A stretch of 64,000 nt of DNA from Pseudomonas marvdashtae (GCF_014268655.2 NZ_JABWQX020000009.1:1-64000), one strand, 5' to 3'; counted from the first letter of the stretch, positions 1 through 11,094 are shown. Translations and numbers: made by a program. The notes: a model not told the origin generated them from the letters alone.

Positions 1-100
1 ACCATACATTTGGTTACTTTCGCGCTCTATCGAAAGTGACTCGCTGTAAAAGCGAAACCATAAGCAGCCGTTACCGAAGAAACGGATATACCCCCGATAA
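1..100 (+). repeat. Dispersed Pseudomonas intergenic repeat, left copy
   Basis: The block has a TTGGTTACTTTCG / CGAAAGTGAC inverted pair followed by CGCTGTAAAAGCGAAACCATAAGC and CCGTTACCGAAGAAACGGATAT. I recognise this as a dispersed element seen between genes in many Pseudomonas genomes. A degenerate copy in the same orientation lies at about 1441-1555, on the other side of the lipase-like gene. It does not look coding. Its function is unknown. Confidence 0.55.
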
Positions 101-273
101 AAAAATGCCGCCCAGCTGTCACCCCGCCCCCAACAGAACTTCCGCCTTACTTACCCCACAGCAACTACCCCCCATACCAACTCTTACAAACCCCGCAACA
201 ACACCCCCCTTCCAAAACAATGCCAGCCGAAACTAATCTACCAACTCCTTATTACCAATAACGAGACAGAAAA

Positions 274-1398
274 ATGACAATCGTAACTATATTTTTTTGC
301 GGAACTGGCTCAACCAAGTTCGACAGCAGCAATGAAAACTATTGGAACGGCGAACTGGTAACCACCCTCGCATCAAATCATGCAGGACGCGAGTTCGCCG
401 AGTGGGCCGTGATCAATGGCCCCGGCACCAGCAACCTGCAAGCCGATGAACTGCTCACCCGCACCAAGGACTACGGACTTTCCGGAACGCTCTTCGGCAA
501 AGGCTGGGAAGAAAACGTGCAGCACGCCCTCAACCTCATCAAAGGCAAGAGCGACTGGCAACGCGAACAACTGACCGAGGCGGAATATAACCGCTTGAAA
601 GCCGCCGGCATTCCAATCGAGGATGTAAAGAGCGAAGGCAGTTGGTTTTGGCGCAAATATAACTATGGCGACCGCAGCATTACCCAACAAAAACTACAGG
701 AACAAATCATTAAAACTTTCCGCAATGGCATTATCCCTACGCAAGTCAATCTCGTGGGTTGGAGTCGCGGCGGTATCAGTTGTCATATGCTGGCCAACGC
801 CATGTTCAAGGACGCCGAACTTAAAAACATTCCAGTCAATATCTTCGCCATCGATCCCGTGCCGGGTATCGGTAACTTCCAGGAGCATCGAGTCAAGCTC
901 AATCCAAACGTGAAAGAGTACGTGGGCATTTATGCCAGGGATGAGCGCTCGAAAGGCTTCAGTTGCGTGATACCTCAAACCGCCACCGGCACCAAAACCA
1001 GCATCCTCCCGATGCCTGGCCGACACGCCACCCTGGTCGGCAACGCCGCAGGGGATGGCGTCAGCGGACCAAGCGTCCTGACCGAGCCGGGCCGCCTGGT
1101 CCGCCACCTCGCCGAAGCATGCCTGCGGCGTTGGGGGACGAAGCTGAACAAGTCCCTCGAACTGACCGACGCCGACCTGCTATCGCTCAGTGCGAAAATG
1201 GTTGAAGACGCAACGCACTACAAAGCGATGGAAAAACACTCCTACACCTACTTCACCGAGCGCGATGAAGGCGAGCGCTATGTGTCGCTGGGTACCAAGG
1301 GCGTTAAATTCACAACGGTACAAGGCCCCATCTATACACCAGCGACCGGGCTGGCAACCAGCGTGCTGGATGTACAGGCCTACCGGCAGATCCTATGA
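274..1398 (+). CDS. Alpha/beta-hydrolase resembling T6SS phospholipase (Tle-like) effectors
   Basis: This is a 374-residue serine hydrolase. The nucleophile elbow GWSRGG puts the serine at residue 164. Asp194 in AIDPVPG and His251 in PMPGRHATL are in the right order to complete the triad. The N-terminus IFFCGTGSTKF resembles the start of DUF2235/Tle-type type VI lipases. There is no signal peptide and no membrane helix, as expected for a cargo loaded by VgrG or Hcp. The start follows a GAGACAG ribosome-binding site. No immunity gene lies downstream, where cpdA is convergent; one could lie left of the window. The only vgrG here is 49 kb away. The hydrolase fold is well supported. The T6SS role is inferred from family resemblance. 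Confidence 0.65.
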   Translation: MTIVTIFFCGTGSTKFDSSNENYWNGELVTTLASNHAGREFAEWAVINGPGTSNLQADELLTRTKDYGLSGTLFGKGWEENVQHALNLIKGKSDWQREQLTEAEYNRLKAAGIPIEDVKSEGSWFWRKYNYGDRSITQQKLQEQIIKTFRNGIIPTQVNLVGWSRGGISCHMLANAMFKDAELKNIPVNIFAIDPVPGIGNFQEHRVKLNPNVKEYVGIYARDERSKGFSCVIPQTATGTKTSILPMPGRHATLVGNAAGDGVSGPSVLTEPGRLVRHLAEACLRRWGTKLNKSLELTDADLLSLSAKMVEDATHYKAMEKHSYTYFTERDEGERYVSLGTKGVKFTTVQGPIYTPATGLATSVLDVQAYRQIL

Positions 1399-1440
1399 AT
1401 CCGAGGGGCATCGCCCGGGACATGCGTCGCGACGTGTTTT

Positions 1441-1555
1441 GCTTGCTTTTGCCTGGGCCGGCATTCCGGCTGGTCAAAAGCGAGACGCCGTAAGAGCGGG
1501 ACCATAACTAGTGTCACCGCGGCAACGTATATGTATCCGGTCAACAAAGACAGAC
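1441..1555 (+). repeat. Dispersed Pseudomonas intergenic repeat, right (degenerate) copy
   Basis: CTTTTGCC...GGTCAAAAGCGA forms an inverted pair. It is followed by CGCCGTAAGAGCGGGACCATAAC and ACCGCGGCAACGTATATGTATCC. These align with the element at 1-100 at roughly two thirds identity, in the same orientation. The two copies therefore flank the lipase-like gene as imperfect direct repeats. Confidence 0.5.
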
Positions 1556-1583
1556 CGGCGGCCAGTCCGCCGCGTCCAACAGC

Positions 1584-2399
1584 TCAATACCCGTTGGAGC
1601 CATAGTCAGGGGTAAACGCAAAACCAACCAACCGCTCAACCCCCGTCTCCAACCGCCCATCCGGCAAGAGCCGCAACCACCGATACCCCGGCGCCTGCGA
1701 GCCCACCGCAAAATCCTCACTCCCCGGTTCAAACTGAATACACGTCGAAGGCGAAGCCAACAACCGAACCCCCTCGCGCACCTGGTCGATCTCCTGATGC
1801 ACATGCCCCCACAACACCGCACGCACCTGAGGAAACCGATCCAGCACCGCAAACAGCGCCTCTGGATTACGCAACCCGATCGGCTCCATCCACACACATC
1901 CAATCGACACCGGATGATGATGCAGGCACACCAGGTGATGCCGCTCCGGCGCTTCACTCAGCGCGTTGGCCAACAGAATCAATTGCTCCTCGGCCAAAAA
2001 CCCCGGCACCGAACCTGGCACGGCCGAATCGAGCATCGTCACCCGCCAATTGCCAATGTCCACCACCGGATCGAGCAACGTGCTCTTGACCGCCGCCTCA
2101 AGCATCACCCGCGGCTCATCATGGTTGCCGGGGATCCACCGCGCCGGCGCTTCGATTCGCGCAGTCAGTTGCCGAAATGCCGCGTAGGACTCCAGCGTGC
2201 CGTCCTGGGACAAATCCCCGGTGGCAAGCATCAAGTCGATGTTCGGCTGCTGCCTGAGCACCAGGTCAACGACCTCGCGCAGGCTGTCGCGGGTGTTCAT
2301 GCCCAGCAACGAAGCATCGGCCTCGGCGAACAAATGACTGTCAGACAGTTGGACCAACAACGCCGCATCGGCCGTGGTCAAGCTGGATACGCTCGGCAA
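1584..2399 (-). CDS. cpdA: 3',5'-cyclic AMP phosphodiesterase CpdA
   Basis: This is a class III cyclic-nucleotide phosphodiesterase of the calcineurin-like metallophosphoesterase fold, which hydrolyses cAMP to AMP. The metal-binding motifs appear in order: LSDSHL, ATGDLSQDG, GNHDEPR, LHHHPV and WGHVHQE. I chose a TTG start at 2399 because GGAGAG lies six bases upstream and the product then begins (M)PSVSSLTTADA like its relatives. An upstream in-frame TTG at 2420 is possible and adds seven residues. The length is 271 residues, normal for CpdA. It lies beside the DUF1249 and nudF genes, as in other pseudomonads. In Pseudomonas, CpdA tunes cAMP/Vfr signalling. Confidence 0.93.
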   Translation of the reverse strand: MPSVSSLTTADAALLVQLSDSHLFAEADASLLGMNTRDSLREVVDLVLRQQPNIDLMLATGDLSQDGTLESYAAFRQLTARIEAPARWIPGNHDEPRVMLEAAVKSTLLDPVVDIGNWRVTMLDSAVPGSVPGFLAEEQLILLANALSEAPERHHLVCLHHHPVSIGCVWMEPIGLRNPEALFAVLDRFPQVRAVLWGHVHQEIDQVREGVRLLASPSTCIQFEPGSEDFAVGSQAPGYRWLRLLPDGRLETGVERLVGFAFTPDYGSNGY

Positions 2400-2498
2400 A
2401 TCGCTCTCTCCCAGGCGCAATCACGCCGTTGCATGAAGCCGCAATTATGCTGGGGGATGCTCGAAAGGGGAAACCCGCGAACCGGAACCGGTTCACAA

Positions 2499-2951
2499 CT
2501 ACCGAACGACTTCGAACTCGTGGCCCAGCGCCAGGCAATGACTCAGCCATTCCCCCAGGAACAGGTTCAACTGGGCTTTTTCATCCGGCTGGTGCATTGA
2601 CGCATTGGGGTAAGGATAGATGCCACGAAAGCGTCGTGCATGTTCGGCGCTGACTACCTCGGCCATGCGCGCATCGTGATAGACCTGCACTTCCAGCTGC
2701 GGCACCGGCAGCCAGGGCAGGCTGTGTTCCTGGCGCACTTGTAAGGTGGTGGTGTAGGGACAGGTCTGCAGCACTTCCAGGGCCAGCACACCGAGCATCT
2801 GGTCGCCATGGGTCACGGCGATTCGGCGCGGCGCCGGGTCGTTGCGCATGTCCGGCAACAAGCGCATCAGGCGGGCGTAGTTAGCCTCGCAGGCGGCCTG
2901 CAACCCCACCAGATCGACGCGATAGCGGTCGCGCAGCTTGTTCAGGACCAT
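2499..2951 (-). CDS. DUF1249 (YqiB-like) family protein
   Basis: This 150-residue soluble protein is of the DUF1249/YqiB family, which typically lies between nudF and cpdA in gammaproteobacteria. The conserved C-terminal segment reads RRFRGIYPYPNASMHQPDEKAQLN, followed by a Leu/Trp-rich helix. The ATG overlaps the 3' end of nudF by ten bases and has an AGGGGG ribosome-binding site, so it is probably translated with nudF. No catalytic motif is visible and the molecular function is not known. Confidence 0.88.
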   Translation of the reverse strand: MVLNKLRDRYRVDLVGLQAACEANYARLMRLLPDMRNDPAPRRIAVTHGDQMLGVLALEVLQTCPYTTTLQVRQEHSLPWLPVPQLEVQVYHDARMAEVVSAEHARRFRGIYPYPNASMHQPDEKAQLNLFLGEWLSHCLALGHEFEVVR

Positions 2952-3559
2952 AGCCCCCTCACTTCATCGCGATTCAAGGCCAGCCATTGCAGGGCAATAA
3001 TGCTGGCCGCGTTGCAGATACGCCCGTCGCGCACTGCTTGCAGCGCGTCTTCGAAAGCCCAGGTCTTTACGCGGATATCTTCGCCTTCGTCCTCCAGCCC
3101 ATGCAGGCCACCTGCCCCAGCGCTGTCGCAACGCCCCAGGTAAAGGTGCACGAACTCATCGCTGCCGCCCGGCGAGGGGAAATATTTGGTCATCGGCCAG
3201 AGCGCCGCGAAGACAAGCCCAGCTTCCTCCTGCGCTTCGCGATGAGCAACTTCTTCCGGCTGCTCATCCTTGTCGATCAGGCCTGCCACCAGTTCCACCA
3301 GCCAAGGGTTGACGCTCTTGCCCATGGCGCCGACGCGAAACTGCTCGATGAGCACCACTTCGTCGCGCTGTGGGTCATAGGGCAGCACGCACACCGCGTC
3401 ATGGCGCACGAACAGCTCGCGGCTGATTTCACGGCTCATGCCACCGGCGAACAACTCGTGGCGCAGGTGCACGCGGTCGAGCTTGTAGAAACCCTGGAAG
3501 CAGCTCTCGCGCTTGACGACCTCTACGGCGTTCGGTGTGGCATTGGTGAAATCAGTCAT
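2942..3559 (-). CDS. nudF: ADP-ribose diphosphatase (Nudix hydrolase) NudF
   Basis: This 205-residue Nudix hydrolase cleaves ADP-ribose to AMP and ribose-5-phosphate. The Nudix box fits Gx5Ex7REUXEEXGU exactly at residues 93-115 (starting GLIDKDE, ending REAQEEAGL). The N-terminal part (DRVHLRHELFAGG...ISRELFVRHDAVCVLPYD) matches the NudF/TrgB subgroup. The ATG at 3559 is followed by a compact operon: nudF, DUF1249 gene (overlapping), then cpdA. Confidence 0.93.
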   Translation of the reverse strand: MTDFTNATPNAVEVVKRESCFQGFYKLDRVHLRHELFAGGMSREISRELFVRHDAVCVLPYDPQRDEVVLIEQFRVGAMGKSVNPWLVELVAGLIDKDEQPEEVAHREAQEEAGLVFAALWPMTKYFPSPGGSDEFVHLYLGRCDSAGAGGLHGLEDEGEDIRVKTWAFEDALQAVRDGRICNAASIIALQWLALNRDEVRGLWS

Positions 3560-3773
3560 GACAGTCCTCGTTTACAGTGGATCGATGCGAGGTTCCAGCC
3601 TCGGCTTCGCGCCATCCTAACGCGCCCGTACCGTTTGATGCAGCCCCTTTCCGGTCATCGGGATAGACGGCTGCCTGCAAACTCACTCTAATGAGCTTAG
3701 TGGCGAACTGATTGCCCTGCTGACAGTCGAAGCGGGTAACTTTTTGCCTTTCCCTGTTTCACGAAGGACGCCC

Positions 3774-4520
3774 ATGTCGCTTTTCAAGATTGCTTCGCTG
3801 GCCGCCATTGCCCTGACCCTGGGCGCTTGCCAGAGCCTGTTCCAGCCCAATTATCGCGCTCCGTTGGAGACCACTCGCGATGCGTCGGAGCAGCTGCAGC
3901 CTGGCTGCGCCAGTGCCGACTGCCCGCTGGTCAATATCGACACCTTGCGCTTTCCCGCCGAGCCCGCGCTGGACAGCATCATTGAGAAACGCTTGCTGCA
4001 AATGACCCGCACCTCACCGGACGCCCCGGCGGCACCGACGCTGGCGGCCTATCGCGAGCAGTTTTTGCGCAACGCCGCACCACGCAATAGCAGCTATTTG
4101 CAAGCCAAGGTACGCGAGCAGCATGACGGCTTGGTGATCATCGAACTGTCCAGCTACCTGGACACCGGCGGTGCCCACGGCACGCCGGGGCGCGGCTTCA
4201 TCAACTATTCGCGCCAGCAACACAAGGTGCTGGAGCTGTCAGACATGCTGCTGCCGGGCCAGGAAGAGGCGTTCTGGAAAGCTGCGCAAGTCGCCCACAA
4301 TAGTTGGCTGATCAGCACCAAGCTGGATCAGGAACCGGAGTTCCTGAAACAGTGGTCCTTCCAGAAAACCCCACACATCGCGCTGACCTATGGCGGGGTG
4401 ATCCTCAAGTACGAAGTGAGCACCATCGCGCCGTACGCCCTGGGCCACATCGAACTGAAGATCGCCTACCCACGCCTCAACGGCATCCTCAAGCCCGAGC
4501 TGTTCCCTGGCCGTAGCTGA
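3774..4520 (+). CDS. Lipoprotein with RsiV-like DUF3298 domain
   Basis: A type II signal peptide, MSLFKIASLAAIALTLGAC, places the lipidated Cys at residue 19. I chose the ATG at 3774 because it directly precedes this signal and has a GAAGGA ribosome-binding site. An upstream in-frame start at 3744 would add ten residues. The mature protein has the RsiV-like DUF3298 signature TGGAHGTPGRGFINYS in mid-sequence and a second conserved patch near APYALGHIELKIAYP. It is probably a periplasm-facing envelope lipoprotein of unknown role; relatives bind lysozyme or peptidoglycan. Its 3' end overlaps the convergent cytX gene by 32 bases. Confidence 0.82.
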   Translation: MSLFKIASLAAIALTLGACQSLFQPNYRAPLETTRDASEQLQPGCASADCPLVNIDTLRFPAEPALDSIIEKRLLQMTRTSPDAPAAPTLAAYREQFLRNAAPRNSSYLQAKVREQHDGLVIIELSSYLDTGGAHGTPGRGFINYSRQQHKVLELSDMLLPGQEEAFWKAAQVAHNSWLISTKLDQEPEFLKQWSFQKTPHIALTYGGVILKYEVSTIAPYALGHIELKIAYPRLNGILKPELFPGRS

Positions 4521-5781
4521 AAGCCCGGCCCAGCAACAGCTGCAGCAACCCTGCCAGAATCAACGATGGCAGGGTTGCGCCGATGTCCGGGTAGAAGTTG
4601 GCCAGCAGGTGATACGTGCTCACCCCACCCAGCCAGGCCAACAATGCCGGCCAGCGCAACGCGGCTGACACGACCTGGCTGCTGCGTTTGCGCAGGATGA
4701 AGTGGTCCACCAGCACCACGCCGAACAGCGGCGCGAACACCGAGCCGATCAGCAACAGGAAGTTCTGGTACTGCGCCAACGGCGCAAAGCAGGCGATCAG
4801 GGTGCAGATGACGCCAATCGCCAAGGCCAGGTGCTCGACCTTCAACCCCGATAGCATGCCGCTGGACACCGCCGCCGAGTGGATGTCGGCGAAGGCGTTT
4901 TCCGACTCGTCCAACAGAATCAGCAGCAGCGGAATACCCAATCCAGCACCCGCCAGGGCCAGCAGCAACGCGTTGACTTCACCGCTCGGGGCGAACGCCA
5001 GGGTGTAGGCCACCCCCAGGCTCATCAGCCAGAAGTTACCGATGAAAAAGCCCACGGCCGTACCGCCGAAGACATTCCTGGCGCGTTTGCCGAAGCGCGA
5101 GTAGTCGGCGATCAGCGGCAACCACGACAGCGGCATCGCAATGGCGATATCAAACCCCACCGCCAGCGGCATCGAGCCATCGCCCGCCTGGGCCCACAGC
5201 GCCGCCAGGTCAGCCTTGGCGAACAGGTTCCAGGTCAACCAGATGCACGCGGCCAGCAGCAGCCAGATGCCCCATTTACGCAGGACCTTACGCACGAAGG
5301 TCAGCGGCCCGCTCACGGCGAGCAGGGTTGCCAGGGCGCCGAAAAACAGCGTCCACAGCAGCGGGTTCGAGCCCAGGCTGCCTTCGCTGAAGGCCCGGGC
5401 GCCGAGCAGGCTGGCGGCGTCGCGCATGACAATGATTTCGAACGAGCCCCAACCGATCAGTTGCAACAGGTTCAACACCGCCGGCATGCTCGCGCCCTTG
5501 CCACCCAGGCTCAGCTTGAGGGCGGCCATGGCCGACAGGCCTGTGTCACTGCCGATCACCCCGACCGCCGCCAGCAGCAGGACGCCCACCAGCGTGCCGA
5601 GGAAAATCGCCAGCAACGAACCGCTCAGGCCCAGGCCCGGCGCGAGCAAGGCACCGACCTGCAAGACCATCAGGCCGATGCCGAGGGAGAACCACAGGGA
5701 AAACAGATCGCGGGCGCCGAAGACGCGTTTGTCCAGGGGGACTGCGGTGTCTGGGGAGTAGGTGCTGGGTTGGATGTTCAC
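4489..5781 (-). CDS. cytX: NCS1-family permease, probable hydroxymethylpyrimidine transporter CytX
   Basis: This 430-residue protein has about twelve hydrophobic helices and NCS1 cytosine-permease features, including LIGWGSFEIIVMRDAA near residues 108-122 and SWLPLIADYSRFGKRARNVFGG near the middle. It starts with GTG at 5781. It lies 86 bases downstream of thiC on the same strand, so it belongs to the TPP-riboswitch-controlled thiamin regulon. Members in this position are thought to import the pyrimidine precursor of thiamin. The substrate is inferred from family and context. Confidence 0.83.
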   Translation of the reverse strand: MNIQPSTYSPDTAVPLDKRVFGARDLFSLWFSLGIGLMVLQVGALLAPGLGLSGSLLAIFLGTLVGVLLLAAVGVIGSDTGLSAMAALKLSLGGKGASMPAVLNLLQLIGWGSFEIIVMRDAASLLGARAFSEGSLGSNPLLWTLFFGALATLLAVSGPLTFVRKVLRKWGIWLLLAACIWLTWNLFAKADLAALWAQAGDGSMPLAVGFDIAIAMPLSWLPLIADYSRFGKRARNVFGGTAVGFFIGNFWLMSLGVAYTLAFAPSGEVNALLLALAGAGLGIPLLLILLDESENAFADIHSAAVSSGMLSGLKVEHLALAIGVICTLIACFAPLAQYQNFLLLIGSVFAPLFGVVLVDHFILRKRSSQVVSAALRWPALLAWLGGVSTYHLLANFYPDIGATLPSLILAGLLQLLLGRAFSYGQGTARA

Positions 5782-5820
5782 AGAGATATCTCAGGGGAGA
5801 TTATTGTTTTGGGTCGCCGA

Positions 5821-5850
5821 TGTGGCGAGGGAGCTTGCTCCCTCGCCACA
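5821..5850. repeat. REP palindrome (single)
   Basis: TGTGGCGAGGGAG and CTCCCTCGCCACA form a perfect 13-bp inverted repeat around a CTTG loop. It lies in the thiC-cytX gap. This is the standard P. fluorescens-group REP core, which also occurs in paired form at about 15538 and 63231. On RNA it would form a strong hairpin and could reduce cytX expression relative to thiC. Confidence 0.85.
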
Positions 5851-5867
5851 GGTGAGCGATGCTCGGA

Positions 5868-8034
<2,167 letters not shown>

Positions 8035-8195
8035 ACCCGGCCAGTCTAGACACAACCACGAGAGAACGCCATCGCCAGGGCAAAAGGCGTGATGAATGGC
8101 GTATATACAGGATTGTTGCCGTGCCCAGGCGCAACTACACTCGCTACGCCGCGCGCCTGTTATGCGCACTCAATCTTGAACTTAGGGATCGCCTC

Positions 8196-9635
8196 ATGCT
8201 GCGCAAACTCTCACTGGCCCTGGCCGTGTCTTGTGCGTCCAATGGAATGGCCTGGGCCGCCGAAGCGCCTTTAACGACCAAAACCGATCTGGTAAGCGTG
8301 TATCAGGAAGCGGTGGACAACAACGCCGACCTGGCCGCTGCCCGCGCCCAGTATGGCGCCCAGAAGGAAGTGGTGCCCCAGGCCCGCGCCGGGTTGCTGC
8401 CCAATCTGTCCGGCGGAGCTGAAGTCGCCAACGTGCGCACCGATATCGACCAGCCTGCGGCGGTAGCCAATCGCAGCGCCCGCTCGTATCAGGCCACCCT
8501 CTCGCAACCGCTGTTTCGTGCCGACCGCTGGTTCCAGTTCCAAGCCGCGAAATCGGTGAACGAACAAGCCTCGCTGCAATTGTCGGCGACCGAACAGAAC
8601 CTGATCCTGCAAAGCGCCGAAAGCTATTTCAATGTGCTGCGCAGCCAGGACAACCTGGCCTCGACAAAGGCCGAGGAAGCGGCGTTCAAGCGCCAGCTCG
8701 ACCAATCCAACGAACGCTTCGACGTCGGGCTGTCGGACAAGACCGATGTGCTGCAATCCCAGGCCAGCTACGACACGGCACGCGCCAACCGGATCCTGGC
8801 GCAGCGCCAGGTCGACGATGCGTTCGAAGCGCTGATCACCTTGACCAATCGCCAGTACAACTCGCTCCAGGGCGTCGTCCACACCCTGCCGATCCTGCCG
8901 CCGGCGCCCAATGATGCCAAGGCCTGGGTCGACACCGCCGCCAAGCAAAACCTGAACCTGTTGGCCAGCAACTATGCTGTGACGGCCGCCGAAGACACCT
9001 TGCGCCAACGCAAGGCCGGGCATGCGCCGACGCTGGATGCGGTGGCGAGGTACGAAAAAGGTGACAACGACGCCCTGGGCTTCAGCAACCCGAATGCATT
9101 TGGTCGGTCATATAGCGGCGACGTCGAACAGCGCACACTGGCCCTGCAATTGAGCATTCCGATCTACAGCGGCGGGTTGACCAGCTCCCAGGTGCGCGAG
9201 TCCTACTCGCAGCTCACCCAGACCGAGCAGCAGCGCGAAAGCCTGCGCCGGCAGGTGGTGGAGAACACCCGTAACCTGCACCGTGCGGTGAACACCGATG
9301 TGGAGCAGGTCCAGGCCCGGCGCCAGTCGATCATCTCCAACCAGAGCGCGGTGGAAGCCACGGAAATCGGCTACCAGGTCGGCACCCGCAACATCGTCGA
9401 TGTGCTGGATGCCCAGCGTCAGCTGTACACCTCGGTGCGCAACTACAACAACGCCCGGTATGACTACATCCTCGATAACCTGCGCCTCAAGCAGGCCGCC
9501 GGCACCTTGAGCCCCGAAGACTTGCAGGCCCTGTCACGCTACCTCAAGCCCGACTACAACCCCGACAAGGATTTCCTGCCGCCGGACCTGGCCCAGGCAG
9601 CAGCGGAGCAACTGCGCTCGCGGCCGACGCAGTAA
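8196..9635 (+). CDS. tolC: TolC-family outer-membrane channel protein
   Basis: This outer-membrane efflux/secretion channel has 479 residues. The ATG at 8196 gives a clean signal peptide, MLRKLSLALAVSCASNGMAWA, then the mature start AEAPLTTKTDLVSVYQEA. The frame extends upstream to 8121 but the signal peptide fixes the start. The body shows the two OEP repeats with long coiled segments (AESYFNVLRSQDNLASTKAEEAA; EIGYQVGTRNIVDVLDAQRQLY), typical of the TolC subfamily. It is divergent from thiC, as in other pseudomonads, and probably serves tripartite pumps and type I secretion. Confidence 0.9.
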   Translation: MLRKLSLALAVSCASNGMAWAAEAPLTTKTDLVSVYQEAVDNNADLAAARAQYGAQKEVVPQARAGLLPNLSGGAEVANVRTDIDQPAAVANRSARSYQATLSQPLFRADRWFQFQAAKSVNEQASLQLSATEQNLILQSAESYFNVLRSQDNLASTKAEEAAFKRQLDQSNERFDVGLSDKTDVLQSQASYDTARANRILAQRQVDDAFEALITLTNRQYNSLQGVVHTLPILPPAPNDAKAWVDTAAKQNLNLLASNYAVTAAEDTLRQRKAGHAPTLDAVARYEKGDNDALGFSNPNAFGRSYSGDVEQRTLALQLSIPIYSGGLTSSQVRESYSQLTQTEQQRESLRRQVVENTRNLHRAVNTDVEQVQARRQSIISNQSAVEATEIGYQVGTRNIVDVLDAQRQLYTSVRNYNNARYDYILDNLRLKQAAGTLSPEDLQALSRYLKPDYNPDKDFLPPDLAQAAAEQLRSRPTQ

Positions 9636-9654
9636 CACACCGGCGACGAATCCC

Positions 9655-9793
9655 CTGTGGCGAGGGGATTTATCCCCGCTGGGCTGCATAGCAGCCCCAA
9701 AACCTGGCAGCACGGTGTGTCAGGCAGTTTGAAGGGGGGTGCTTCGCACCCCAGCGGGGCGGTGCGACGTTTCGCTAAATCCCCTCGCCACAA
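9655..9793. repeat. REPIN-like element (two REP ends in inverted orientation)
   Basis: The left end CTGTGGCGAGGGGATTTATCCCC and the right end GCTAAATCCCCTCGCCACAAC are inverted copies of a REP variant enclosing about 90 bases. The element fills the gap between the convergent tolC and waaA genes. This GGGGATTTATCCCC version differs from the GGGAGCTTGCTCCC version elsewhere in the window, so two REP sequence classes coexist. Confidence 0.8.
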
Positions 9794-9797
9794 CAGC

Positions 9798-11072
9798 TCA
9801 GTCGAGCAACCGTCCCAACCCGTCCAGCAAACGCTGCAAGGCGCCCTGGTTGCTGCGCATCACTTTCAGCCCAGCCTCGGCCATGCGCTGGGCGTCGCGG
9901 GGCAGTTCGAACAGACGCTGTACCGCCAAGGCCAGGCTTTGGGCATCATCGACTTCCTGCAACGCCCCGGCCGTACGCAGTTGCGCGGCGATTTCGAGGA
10001 AGTTGAACAGGTGCGGGCCACTGAGCACCGGTTTTGCCAACGCCGCCGGTTCGAGCAGATTGTGCCCGCCGTTGGGCACCAGGCTGCCGCCGACAAAAGC
10101 ACTGTCGGCCAACGCATAGAGAAACAGCAGTTCGCCCATGGTATCGCCCAGCAGCACCGAGGTTTGCGCGGTGACCGGTTGAGCTTTGGAGCGCCGGACC
10201 GTGGCAAACCCTTCGTTCTCACAAAGCTGATGGACCGAGTCGAAACGTTCCGGATGACGCGGCACCAGGATCAACAACGCATCGGGATAACTGGCTAGCA
10301 ACCGGCGGTGAGCGTCGAGCACCACTTCATCTTCACCCTCGTGTGTGCTGGCGGCGATCCACACCGGGCGATCTACCGCTTGCCATTGCTGGCGCAAGGT
10401 ACTGGCGTTTTCCAGCAGTTGCGAGTCGACGGTCAGGTCGTACTTGATGGAGCCGGTCACTTCGACGGTTTGCGCGCGGGCGCCCAACTGACGGAAGCGC
10501 TCGGCCTCGGCTTCGGTCTGGACAGCAAACAGGCTCATTTCAGCGAGCATCGGCCGGGTCAGTTTGGGAAAGCGAGCGTAGCCGCGCGCCGATCGCTCCG
10601 ACAGCCGGGCGTTGGCCAACGCCACGGGGATGCCGCGCCTGGCGCATTGGTGAATGTGGTTGGGCCACAGCTCGGTTTCCATGATCACCGCCAGTTTCGG
10701 GCGAACCTGGTCGAGAAAACGCTTGGCCGCGCAAGGCAAGTCATAAGGCAGGTAACAGTGCTGGACCCGCGGTTCATCGGCGAACAGCGCCTTGATTCGT
10801 TCCGAACCGGTGGGTGTCATGCAGGTCACGGTGATCAGCAGCTGTGGATAACGTTGCAGCAAGGCGCGGATCATCGGCGCAGCGGCAATGCTTTCGCCCA
10901 CCGACACCGCGTGGACCCAGATGCCGCCCGGCATCATCGCCGGCAAGCCCCAAGCGAAGCGCTCGCCAATACGGCGGGCATAGGCCGGCGCCTTGCGAGC
11001 CCGCAGCCAGAGCCGAATCGCTACCAGTGGCAGCCCCAGATAAAACAATGCGCTATAGAGAGTTCTGTTCAT
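9798..11072 (-). CDS. waaA: 3-deoxy-D-manno-octulosonic acid (Kdo) transferase WaaA
   Basis: WaaA transfers Kdo from CMP-Kdo to lipid IVA, the first step of LPS core assembly, at the cytoplasmic face of the inner membrane. The ATG at 11072 gives the familiar start MNRTLYSALFYLGLPLVAIRLW, an N-terminal membrane anchor. GGIWVHAVSVGES contains the conserved catalytic-region Glu. KLAVIMETELWPN, VTGSIKYDL, VGGSLVPNGGHNLLEPAA and the GT30 C-terminal half follow. The product is 424 residues. The LysR gene ends 22 bases upstream on the same strand. Confidence 0.95.
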   Translation of the reverse strand: MNRTLYSALFYLGLPLVAIRLWLRARKAPAYARRIGERFAWGLPAMMPGGIWVHAVSVGESIAAAPMIRALLQRYPQLLITVTCMTPTGSERIKALFADEPRVQHCYLPYDLPCAAKRFLDQVRPKLAVIMETELWPNHIHQCARRGIPVALANARLSERSARGYARFPKLTRPMLAEMSLFAVQTEAEAERFRQLGARAQTVEVTGSIKYDLTVDSQLLENASTLRQQWQAVDRPVWIAASTHEGEDEVVLDAHRRLLASYPDALLILVPRHPERFDSVHQLCENEGFATVRRSKAQPVTAQTSVLLGDTMGELLFLYALADSAFVGGSLVPNGGHNLLEPAALAKPVLSGPHLFNFLEIAAQLRTAGALQEVDDAQSLALAVQRLFELPRDAQRMAEAGLKVMRSNQGALQRLLDGLGRLLD

Positions 11073-11094
11073 GGCGGCGGAGTTTATCGGTTTT

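Noticed and set aside
36..236. Open frame of 66 codons at the left edge
   Set aside because: It starts inside the dispersed repeat, is Pro/Thr-rich because of the C-rich DNA, and has no ribosome-binding site.
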